A stretch of 17,724 nucleotides of DNA, from positions 1 to 17,724 of the forward strand of contig DDTD01000086.1 of assembly GCA_002344005.1 (NCBI GenBank). Reading direction: 5' to 3'. Numbering within the stretch: position 1 is the first letter of the stretch; each line of letters starts with the position of its first letter. The position numbers were made by a program, and so were the translations under genes. This document shows, one piece after another, positions 7,313 to 15,700 of the stretch. This stretch comes from Ignavibacteria bacterium UBA2373. GTDB lineage: Bacteria > Bacteroidota > Ignavibacteria > Kapaibacteriales > UBA961. Under the pieces are notes generated by a model that did not search any database, was not told the DNA's origin, and saw only the letters and a program-made list of their open reading frames with translations.

Positions 7313-8833
7313 TCAACGCGCATACTTTTCGATATATCGCCGCATCTTGGCTGCATGTATTTTTTTCAAATCAGTCGTTCGTATCCTATAGCCCCAATTA
7401 CCTTGTTGTTTACCCGGCACATTCATGCGGAATCTGGAACTTTGTTCCAAAACATCCTGCATCGGAATAATAACCATACGTGCAACAGATGACATGGCTG
7501 CTTCAATAAGCTTACCTGTCAGTATCTTTGCTGAACCCGTTCCAAGATATGTTTTTATAAATGTCCGAGTTATGGGCGATGCTGATTGTATCCAGCCAAC
7601 AGTCGTATCATTGTCATGAGTGCCCGTATAGCAAACACAATTATGCGTAAAATTATGAGGTAAAAATTCATTGTGTGGATTGCGTGAATCAAAACCAAAT
7701 TGCAATACTTTCATTCCCGGGAAGGAAAAATAATCTCGCAACTGACGCACTTCATCGGTGATAATGCCAAGATCTTCCGCAATAATCGGCAAAGTGCCAA
7801 AATGCCGCATCAACTCTTCAAATAATTCTTTACCCGGTGCTTTTTTCCATGTACCATGCACTGCCGTCGCTGCATTACCCGGTATTTCCCAATATGATTC
7901 AAAACCACGAAAATGATCAACACGCACACAATCGAATAAAGAAAATTGCTGTTGAAAGCGTTGCTTCCACCATAAAAAATTATTTTCTCTCATAACATCC
8001 CAACGATACAGCGGATTACCCCACAATTGTCCGGTTTCGGAGAAATAATCGGGAGGCACTCCCGCCACCGTTATCACTTCCCCTTTCTGATTCACCGTAA
8101 ATTCTGAAGGATTACTCCAGACATCAGCCGAATCATGGGCAACAAAAATCGGCATATCACCCATAAGTACTATTCCTTTTTTCGCAGCCGCGCCCCGCAA
8201 CTCGCTCCATTGCTTATGAAAGATAAATTGCAAAAAACAATGGAAATGCGCTGTGGTATCATTAGCCATTTTTTGGGTTAATACATTTCTATCAAATACA
8301 CGATCTTTTACATCCCAATGATACCACGGCTTTTGCCCATATTTGTGTTTCAAGGACATAAACCACGAATATGGCAATAACCAATGCGCTTGTTCTTCGA
8401 CAAAAGCAATGTAATCATTACGAAGTTTTGGATCAGCAGAACGCACAAATTTCTGATAGGCAAGGAGCAAATAACGATGTTTGTAAGCCGCTGCTTTATC
8501 ATAGTCTATGGATGTGGCAGAAAAGGAATGTGCTGCCGGCTTCTTCGCTAAAAGACCATCACGATACATAAAGTCAAGCGAAATAAATAAATGCTGTGCT
8601 GCAAATGCCGAGTATGATGAATAAGGACTATTGCCATAGCCCGTGGGACCGAGTGGCAACATTTGCCACAATGTCATCCCCGCCTCACTAAGCCATTCTA
8701 TAAATCGGTGCGCGCCTATACCTATATCACCTGTTCCATGTTTGGAAGGTAAAGAAAAAATCGGCAGAACCACACCTGCGCGACGACTTTGCAACAATTC
8801 GCTTCTTCTCTTCATGATTGCCCTCACCACCAT
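7313..8833 (-). CDS. malQ: 4-alpha-glucanotransferase (amylomaltase, GH77)
   Basis: Cytosolic enzyme that moves alpha-1,4-glucan segments between maltodextrins and glycogen, releasing glucose. Family GH77 features are complete: LPSKHGTGDIG and LGPTGYGNSPYSSYSAFA near the N-terminus, PIFVAHDSADVW, AGVPPDYFSETGQLWGNPLY, the nucleophile Asp306 in RVDHFRG, the acid/base Glu353 in IAEDLG and Asp407 in GTHDNDT. Length (506) is that of the short bacterial type. Two starts are possible: 8833, and an ATG at 8815 (residue 7). The second has a GGTGAGGG ribosome-like site 5-7 bases upstream, gives the usual MKRR... beginning and leaves a more normal leader after the candidate promoter at 8846-8853, so it is the better choice. 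No other glycogen or maltose gene is beside it. Confidence 0.95.
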   Translation of the reverse strand: MVVRAIMKRRSELLQSRRAGVVLPIFSLPSKHGTGDIGIGAHRFIEWLSEAGMTLWQMLPLGPTGYGNSPYSSYSAFAAQHLFISLDFMYRDGLLAKKPAAHSFSATSIDYDKAAAYKHRYLLLAYQKFVRSADPKLRNDYIAFVEEQAHWLLPYSWFMSLKHKYGQKPWYHWDVKDRVFDRNVLTQKMANDTTAHFHCFLQFIFHKQWSELRGAAAKKGIVLMGDMPIFVAHDSADVWSNPSEFTVNQKGEVITVAGVPPDYFSETGQLWGNPLYRWDVMRENNFLWWKQRFQQQFSLFDCVRVDHFRGFESYWEIPGNAATAVHGTWKKAPGKELFEELMRHFGTLPIIAEDLGIITDEVRQLRDYFSFPGMKVLQFGFDSRNPHNEFLPHNFTHNCVCYTGTHDNDTTVGWIQSASPITRTFIKTYLGTGSAKILTGKLIEAAMSSVARMVIIPMQDVLEQSSRFRMNVPGKQQGNWGYRIRTTDLKKIHAAKMRRYIEKYAR

Positions 8834-8845
8834 AAATTCATTTCA

Positions 8846-8853
8846 CAAAAATA
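8846..8853 (-). promoter_or_regulatory. malQ: Candidate Bacteroidota-type -7 element for malQ
   Basis: Minus-strand TATTTTTG matches TAnnTTTG. It is 12 bases before the 8833 ATG and 30 bases before the 8815 ATG, which favours translation from 8815. No clear -33 element. Confidence 0.35.
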
Positions 8854-8895
8854 CCTTTAATGCAGGTTATTAGCAGCATACTCTATACTTTTTGC

Positions 8896-8903
8896 TAACT
8901 TTG
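8896..8903 (+). promoter_or_regulatory. Candidate Bacteroidota-type -7 element for the REC-kinase/YmdB unit
   Basis: TAACTTTG matches TAnnTTTG and is followed by CAAC. The leader to the ATG at 9051 would be about 140 bases. Inside that leader, 8973-8995 holds an imperfect inverted repeat (GGTAA-gaa-CAT / ATG-TTACC) that might be a binding site or hairpin. No good -33 TTG at standard spacing. Confidence 0.35.
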
Positions 8904-9050
8904 CAACCGAACATATATGATGCGTAAAAGAGTCTAACGATTGCACTCTTGAGAAAATCACTTGTGCATTGTGGTAAGAACATCGTTATGTTACCGCATT
9001 ACTATGAGATGTCGCTTAATTAACATTGTTTTCTTTCTTTATAAAGATAC

Positions 9051-10160
9051 ATGAAAAAAGTAGCCGTTATTGATGACCAAGACTATATTTTGGAAAGCAC
9101 GCAGCTTTTGTTGGAATTTGAGGGCTATACGGTTCGCACGGCTTCCAATGGGAAAAAAGGCATTGAACTCATAGAGGAGTTTTTACCTGATTTGATTTTA
9201 TGCGATATTTCCATGCCTGAAATGGACGGATATGGCGTACTTACCTATATTCGCTCGCACAGCACTCTCAGCTCCACCCCTTTTGTGTTTCTCACAGCGC
9301 GAGCAGAACGCTCGGATATGAGAGCCGGAATGGGCAAAGGTGCCGACGATTACCTCATAAAGCCATACACACGTGATGAGCTTATTGCCGTCGTGGCTAT
9401 TCAGTTTGAAAAGAGAGAGAGAATAGAGCAAAAAATGACCGAACGTGCCGGCGAAGTTGCGCGCAATGTCACCTATGCCCTACCCCATGAGTTTCGCATT
9501 GTATTAAATCAAGTTATGGGCTCGGCTAAATACTTAAAAAGCATTGCGGCGGTGGCAACAGAACCCCAAATTATTGAAATGACCGATGATATACTCTCTT
9601 CATCGCAGAGATTGTTCCGCATCACTGAAAATTTCCTCACCTTCGTTCAGATAGAATCATTCAAAGCAGACCCCGAAATGCACAAAAGAATGAGAGCTTT
9701 CCGCACTGTCGAACCCGGGGCAACAATGTACGATTTGGTCATGGCAAAAGCTATGAAATTTGCAAGAGCAGAAGACCTTAGCATCAAAGGAGAAGTAGAA
9801 GGAATTGCTATTGAAATCTCCACTGAAAACTTCAACAAAGTTCTCGAAGAACTTATGGACAATGCTCTCCGTTTTTCCGAAAACGGCACTCCTATTGTCG
9901 TTACCATGAATGCCAATGCCAAATTTTTCACTGTCGAAATCAAAGATTATGGGCGCGGAATGTCTGCCGACCAAATAGCAAATATTGGTGCCTATACACA
10001 ATTCAACCGCATGATACATGAACAACAAGGTGTCGGGCTTGGATTAATTATATCAAAACGCATCGTCGAATTACATGACGGTGATTTTTCTATAGAAAGT
10101 CATGAAGGTAAAGGCACTACGGTTACATTTTCTTTACCCATCGCATCAGATTACTACTAA
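9051..10160 (+). CDS. REC-domain histidine kinase (N-terminal receiver, C-terminal kinase)
   Basis: Cytosolic two-component signalling protein of 369 residues with no membrane segment. Residues 1-120 form a receiver domain with acidic Asp8/Asp9, phospho-acceptor Asp52 (LILCDISMPEMDG), Thr82 and Lys104 (YLIKPY). A coiled linker leads to the dimerisation/phosphotransfer helix with His146 in the box ALPHEFR. The ATPase domain covers about residues 255-365: N-box EELMDNALRFS (Asn271), G1 DYGRGMS, F-box YTQFNR and G2 GVGLGL (327-332). All catalytic positions are present, so it should autophosphorylate under control of its own receiver. There is no DNA-binding output domain, so it probably acts as an intermediate in a phosphorelay. 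Its partner sensor or regulator is not in the window. It ends 20 bases before the YmdB-type gene, a likely operon. Confidence 0.92.
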   Translation: MKKVAVIDDQDYILESTQLLLEFEGYTVRTASNGKKGIELIEEFLPDLILCDISMPEMDGYGVLTYIRSHSTLSSTPFVFLTARAERSDMRAGMGKGADDYLIKPYTRDELIAVVAIQFEKRERIEQKMTERAGEVARNVTYALPHEFRIVLNQVMGSAKYLKSIAAVATEPQIIEMTDDILSSSQRLFRITENFLTFVQIESFKADPEMHKRMRAFRTVEPGATMYDLVMAKAMKFARAEDLSIKGEVEGIAIEISTENFNKVLEELMDNALRFSENGTPIVVTMNANAKFFTVEIKDYGRGMSADQIANIGAYTQFNRMIHEQQGVGLGLIISKRIVELHDGDFSIESHEGKGTTVTFSLPIASDYY

Positions 10161-10180
10161 TCACTTTATCACACCCCCTT

Positions 10181-10990
10181 ATGTCACGCTCACTCGGAAT
10201 ACTTTTTATCGGCGATATCGTCGGACACATAGGACTTGCTTTTGTCAAGCGCACTTTACCTGAGTTTATTGAAAAATATCAACCCGATTGCATCATCATC
10301 AATGGTGAAAATATTGTCAATGGCAAAGGACTCACCGCCAAAGAAGCGGACGAATTATTTGCCCTTGGTGCTCATGTCATCACCACTGGCAATCATATAT
10401 GGGAAAATTGGCAAGCCCGCCCTCTGCTCGCCAATAGTCCTTTAGTCTTGCGACCGCACAATTATCCGCCGGGCAATCCCGGAAAGGGCTATGCAATAGC
10501 GGAAATTTCCCATGGTCGCAAAGTCGCCGTCTTGCAAGTACAAGGGCGCACTTATATGCAAGCCATTGATTGCCCTTTTCGCACCGCCGATGCAATTCTG
10601 CCTAAATTAACTGCCCATACCAATATAGTCATTGTGGATTTTCACGCCGACGCTACTGCCGAAAAAATGGCTATGGGATGGCATCTTGACGGACGTGTCA
10701 GCGCTGTGCTGGGCACACATACCCACACACAAACCGCTGATGCTCAAATATTGCCCAATGGCACAGCTTTTATCTCCGATGTGGGAATGACAGGTCCCTA
10801 CGATTCCGTGCTGGGCATGGACAAAGACATTGCTCTCAAAAGGTTTATCTTACAAACTGCTCACAAATATGTGCCCGCCGAAAACAATATGAAAATGTGC
10901 GGGGCTTTTGTCCGTGTGGATGAAAGAACAGGCGAAGCCATCAGCATCGAACCCTTTATTTACCCCGAATTTTCTCGGTCGAAGGTGTAA
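10181..10990 (+). CDS. ymdB: YmdB-type metallophosphoesterase (TIGR00282 family)
   Basis: Cytosolic dinuclear-metal phosphoesterase, 269 residues, matching the family's usual ~265. Metal ligands fall in the expected pattern: Asp12 (GDIVG), Glu43/Asn44 region (INGENI), Asn71-His72 (TGNHIW), His155 (VDFHADAT), and His180 and His182 (GTHTHTQT). The Bacillus subtilis relative hydrolyses 2',3'-cyclic AMP and influences sporulation/biofilm choice and RNA turnover; whether that holds here is inference. It starts 20 bases after the REC-kinase gene without its own promoter signal or Shine-Dalgarno, so the two are likely co-transcribed. The pairing suggests a signalling function. Gene symbol is given by family only. 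Confidence 0.9.
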   Translation: MSRSLGILFIGDIVGHIGLAFVKRTLPEFIEKYQPDCIIINGENIVNGKGLTAKEADELFALGAHVITTGNHIWENWQARPLLANSPLVLRPHNYPPGNPGKGYAIAEISHGRKVAVLQVQGRTYMQAIDCPFRTADAILPKLTAHTNIVIVDFHADATAEKMAMGWHLDGRVSAVLGTHTHTQTADAQILPNGTAFISDVGMTGPYDSVLGMDKDIALKRFILQTAHKYVPAENNMKMCGAFVRVDERTGEAISIEPFIYPEFSRSKV

Positions 10991-11074
10991 ATGGCGCAAT
11001 GTAGCCGATGAGACATTCAAGCATCATTGATTCACCATAGAACTCCATTGTTATGACTTTACTCCATTAACGTA

Positions 11075-11105
11075 TTGATGCATATAGTAATAAAGCGTAA
11101 TTTTG
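11075..11105 (+). promoter_or_regulatory. pepA: Bacteroidota-type promoter of pepA (TTG - 20 bases - TAnnTTTG)
   Basis: TTG at 11075-11077 is followed after 20 bases by TAATTTTG (11098-11105), the full two-part Bacteroidota sigma-factor consensus. The start of transcription would be about 33 bases before the pepA ATG at 11145. This is the clearest promoter in the window. Confidence 0.6.
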
Positions 11106-11144
11106 CACTCCATTTTTTGTTAATTTTTAGAAAGAATTGTACTG

Positions 11145-12620
11145 ATGAAAGTATCGGTTTCAACCGGAACATTGTCCGGAACCAAAGCAGATATTGGTAT
11201 CCTGCCGATGTTTGAAGATGATTATAACTCAACTATCCAATCGCTTCATGATGATATCCCCGCATTATCACTTGCCATTGACAGCGGCGATTTCAAAGCA
11301 GCCAAACGCACTCAAACCCTTCTCTACACAGGCATTAAATCCATGCCACGCGTTGTGTTGATCGGTTTGGGCGCAAAAAAAGATGCCTCCACAAAAGAAT
11401 TACGCAATGCCGCCGGACGTGCTCTCAAAGCATGCGCTGCCGTCAAAGCAAAAAAAGTAACATTCGTACTCCCCGATACTTCACTTGCAATCAGCGAAGC
11501 CGCTCAAGCCCTTGCAGAAGGTGCTTTATTGTCATTATACAAATTTGACAAATACATGTCAAAAGAGGCAAACAGCTACAAACAACCAGAAGCCGTCACC
11601 TTCATCCATACTGATAAAAAAGCCGTAGCAGATGCAAAAAAAGCAATCGAAACTGCCGAAATCATCAGCGAAGGTGTCACCATAGCTCGTGATTTAGCCA
11701 ATGCCCCCAACAATGAAATCTATCCCGAAACATTAGCAAAAAAAGCACAAGAACTTGGCAAAGCTGCCGGAGTAAAAGTCACCGTGCTCAACAAAACAAA
11801 AATCGCCTCACTCAAAATGGGCGGATTACTTGCCGTCAATCAAGGAAGCGTCAGACCTCCCGTTTTCATTGTCATGGAATATAATGGCACCAAAGCAACC
11901 GAAAAACCCATCGTACTTGTCGGCAAAGGCGTTACCTTCGATTCCGGCGGTATCTCCATCAAACCCGGCGCGGGCATGAGCGATATGCGCTTAGACATGC
12001 ATGGCTCGGCAACAGTCATAGGCACTATAGTCGCTGCTGCCAAACTCAAAATCAAACGCAATATTGTCGCATTAGTACCCGCAACGGAAAATATGCCCGA
12101 TGGCGGCGCCTATGTTCCCGGTGATGTCATTCGACTCATGAATGGCAAAACCGTCGAAATAGATAATACCGATGCAGAAGGTCGCTTAATACTCGGCGAT
12201 GCACTCACGTATGCCGATCGCTTCAAACCACAAGCCGTAATTGATTTTGCCACACTCACAGGCGCATGTATGATTGCCCTCGGCGGGGTCACAAGCGGCT
12301 TAATGGGCAACAATGATGCACTCAAAGCACACATCAAAGCTGCTGCCGACACAACTGCGGAATATGTTTGCGAATTACCGCTTTATGAAGAATATGAAGA
12401 ACAAATTAAAAGTGACTATGCCGATGTCAAAAACTCGGGCGGACGTCCTGCCGGTGCCATCACTGCCGGATTATTCCTCCAACACTTCATCGGCGATTAT
12501 TCATGGGCGCATATTGACATAGCAGGAACAGGCATACAAGCAAAAGCAACCGACATCAACCCCAAAGGCGGTCCCGGCGTGGGCGTGCGCATGATGATCA
12601 ATATGTTACAAAATTGGTAA
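11145..12620 (+). CDS. pepA: Leucyl aminopeptidase (cytosol aminopeptidase, M17)
   Basis: Hexameric cytosolic dizinc/dimanganese exopeptidase that removes N-terminal residues from peptides. 491 residues, the usual bacterial length. Every active-site residue can be placed with a constant offset of nine from E. coli PepA: Lys261, Asp266, Lys273, Asp284, Asp343, Glu345 and Arg347, within VGKGVTFDSGGISIKP, MRLDMHGSA and the M17 signature NTDAEGRL. The N-terminal ~155 residues are the poorly conserved macro-like domain. The gene has its own promoter and terminator, so it is probably monocistronic. Some PepA proteins also bind DNA as transcription factors; nothing here tests this. Base composition is richer in G+C than the gene to its right. 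Confidence 0.96.
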   Translation: MKVSVSTGTLSGTKADIGILPMFEDDYNSTIQSLHDDIPALSLAIDSGDFKAAKRTQTLLYTGIKSMPRVVLIGLGAKKDASTKELRNAAGRALKACAAVKAKKVTFVLPDTSLAISEAAQALAEGALLSLYKFDKYMSKEANSYKQPEAVTFIHTDKKAVADAKKAIETAEIISEGVTIARDLANAPNNEIYPETLAKKAQELGKAAGVKVTVLNKTKIASLKMGGLLAVNQGSVRPPVFIVMEYNGTKATEKPIVLVGKGVTFDSGGISIKPGAGMSDMRLDMHGSATVIGTIVAAAKLKIKRNIVALVPATENMPDGGAYVPGDVIRLMNGKTVEIDNTDAEGRLILGDALTYADRFKPQAVIDFATLTGACMIALGGVTSGLMGNNDALKAHIKAAADTTAEYVCELPLYEEYEEQIKSDYADVKNSGGRPAGAITAGLFLQHFIGDYSWAHIDIAGTGIQAKATDINPKGGPGVGVRMMINMLQNW

Positions 12621-12640
12621 TTGACTATCTCTTAGACACA

Positions 12641-12676
12641 AAGCGGTGCGGGATACTAACCTTCACCGCTTTTTTT
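12641..12676 (+). terminator. Rho-independent terminator of pepA
   Basis: AAGCGGTG (12641-12648) pairs with CACCGCTT (12664-12671) around a 15-base loop, followed by a run of seven T (12670-12676). It lies 20 bases after the pepA stop. On the opposite strand the stem is followed only by TTTGTG, so it is a weaker terminator for the convergent large gene. Confidence 0.85.
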
Positions 12677-12695
12677 GTGGTATTTATCTAATAAT

Positions 12696-12713
12696 TGAGA
12701 AGATGAGTTCTCA
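12696..12713. other. Short perfect inverted repeat between convergent genes
   Basis: TGAGAA-GATGAG-TTCTCA forms a six-pair hairpin with a six-base loop. It lies 45-60 bases past the stop of the minus-strand large gene. No U-run follows on either strand, so it is not a typical terminator; it may stabilise the 3' end of that transcript. Confidence 0.3.
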
Positions 12714-12757
12714 TACATTTAATCATAATCATTTCATAACTATTTCAGAGCTGACAA

Positions 12758-15700
12758 TCAATATTCCAATTTTTTTCTTTCGGCATTTTCATCCATTCGT
12801 TGTGCGTCTAATAAATATCCTTGTTTCATGTTTTTGAAAATTTCAGTAACGTTTGGGTATTTATTTTTACAGTCATTTTCTAACTTTTCAAAGTATGCTG
12901 CTTTTTCTCTTTCAATGTTTCCTCCCTCAAATGATCCTCTTGATGATAAACTTCTTTTGTTGAATAGAGCAGAAGAATAATTTTGCTTAAGACTATCTGT
13001 ATTTATTTCTTCAATTAATTGAAAAATTTTTTCCTCCGGCCACAAAGGAGTGTTTTCTGGATACTGTGCCAATACTTTACCAATCTCGGCATCTGCAACT
13101 TCTAATATGCTTACATTTTCTGCTAAAAATCTTGTTTTTGTAACCCAATTTTTCAATTCCTTTTCATCTATAGAATTGTCCTCTTTCATACCTGGAATTT
13201 TTTTCCACGAATGAAGCAAATGGTAGGCTTGTTTTGCTCTATGTTGAAATGCTTCATCAGAAATGTCTTCTCTTTCTTTGTCCAATAATGCTTTGTCTTT
13301 TGGAATGTAAATCCATTTCAAAACCTCAATAAAAAATTCAGGGTTGTTGGCCAATTCTTCTTCCAAGGCCTTTGGTTTTCTTCTTGTTCCGTATGAATCT
13401 AAAATTGGAAGATAAAGCCACTCAAAGTCAATAAGAGTTGATTTATCAATATCTGTTCGCTTGTCAAGTTCTTCAAAAATTTGTTCAATTTCATAACCTC
13501 CAAAACGTGGCGCTTCACTTGCTTCCTCTGTCGCTGCTTTTTTCAAAATCTCTGAAAGCAGATCACTTGAAATTACGTTTGCGAAATGTGAAGCAACATC
13601 TATTGCGGAAAAAAATCTTTTATATTTCAAAAGCATTTCAATTCCAATTACTTTTTCTTCATCGGTAATATGATAAAAATGTGGATTGATGTTATGCCAA
13701 TATTCATTTTGTATTTCTTCAGCTAATGAAGCTACAAAATTCCACAATTGTTGATTTTGATTTAGTGGAATTAGAAGATTAGAGAGTGCTTTGTTGCTAA
13801 ACTTTCTTCCTTGTAATTGTTTGAATAAAGATTTTATGCAATCAAAGTTTTCAACAATTGATTTACGAAAGATAAAGTTGTGAGCAAAACCAATAAGATT
13901 TTTATCGTCATACAAACATTGACAAACCGTAAGAACATCTTCTTGATTTGTAACTACGTCAGCTAAAGAACTACCCAAAAGCCAAGTCATTTTAACTTGT
14001 TTTCTAAGCTCTAAAGTTTGATGAAAACCTAATTCTTTAAGAAAAACTGTTACTGCTTCTTTTCTTGCATTATCAATTCGTTTTTGTTGTTGTTCGTGTC
14101 GTTTTTCTAATTCATTCGGTTCGTGTTTGAATCCATCTGGAAACTTAGGCCAATGTTCATTGAAAAGCCAAATGTATTTATGTATAATGTCCGTTGGTTG
14201 AAGTTTGTCATACAAAGATTCTAACCGTACTAACTCGGATTCGGGTAAAGCCCAATCGGTATCAGGATGTGACCTGTGATGATTTAAAATTCCCCTGATT
14301 GTTTCCCAAGTTGAAAATTTTTCCTGTTTGATATTTGGGTAAACTTCATAAGCCCAATCTAAAACTCTGTTTCTGTCTTTATGCGAAAGATTCGTTATTT
14401 CTTTAATGAGTTGAGAAAACTTTTCCTCATTATTATCAAAAAGATTTATCAGCATTTCAATGACTGCCGAATGCGTGTTCCAAATTTCTTGATAAGTGTA
14501 CTTGAGATTAGTATTCTTATCAAACATGCGCCAACGCATTTTATGTGTTTGGAATGCTGTAGCATGGCGTTCTGGAAGTAATTTAATTAAAAGTAACCAA
14601 CCTAATTCTTTTTCCTTTTCGGTGATGTATTTTAGAATCTCCATTCTTTCATCATACGATGCAAGAGTTTGAAAATGCCAAGGTTTGAATATTTCTGAAA
14701 TACTATTTAATGGTCTGTTTGATAAACTACCTCCCGGGTCAAGTCGTGAAAGTTTCAGTAATATCAAACTAACCTCTCTCAAATGCTCGGGCAACCATGC
14801 CAAATTTTCAAGTGCCCATAATAAACCCGTATGATGGCTTGTTTTGTGCATAAAACCATCTTCTTCTTTGAACATATCCATTATCTCAGGCTGTTCTTTT
14901 GCCAAAGAGTTTTTTACAGTTTTTAAAAAACTTTCAGGCGATGCTTCCGAAATAAGTGGTAATTCGCGTTCAACAGAAATCCACATTTCTCCGCTGGCGT
15001 TGTTGAGTAAATCAAGAATAATATCATCAACCCAATTTTGCGAGTTATTAAGGTTAGAGCTTTTTATTTCTCTCAACTTTCCGACCAAAATTAGAGACTG
15101 TGTTAGTCCTTCTCTTGACCAATTTGAAAATTTATTCTTTTTACCGAAGTAGACTGTAAAACTGTTTTTGTCTTCGAATTCAATTATTGGATTTCCGTTT
15201 TTAAAAGCTAAAGAAAAACACTCTTGAACGTTTTGAAAATCTTTTGGCGTAAGTTGAAAAGAAAGATTTGTCCATAAATCTAATGGCGAAGTTAATCGCC
15301 AAGTTTCACCAATTTGGATGATTGGTGATTCTTCAAAATTCTTCCATTTGTTTAGTGTAATTAAATAGTCGGAGTACTTCTGTTCAGAAAGTTTTTCGAT
15401 TAGTTCAATATCACCTACAAAAGTTTCGTTCCATCTTCCTAATAAAAGTGCAGGAATAATTTCACGTATATTTTCTTTCTCTATCCATTTTACTTTGTAT
15501 TGAGGAAAGCCAAGTAGTTTTTTAAGAATAGTTATGTTTCGCCCTGATTCTCTGGAAAATTTTTTAGCGTCTTCTCTTGATATACCGCTTTCAATTAATG
15601 ATTTGATTTGTCCGTCTCGGTCAATTGTAGTTAGTGTGATAGTTTCTTGATTGAAATCATCATCGGCACCTAATGGAACTAAAACGTGATGCCCTTTAGC

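Noticed and set aside
9051..10160. Considered as a DNA-binding response regulator
   Set aside because: The C-terminal part has complete H, N, G1, F and G2 boxes of a histidine kinase and no helix-turn-helix region.
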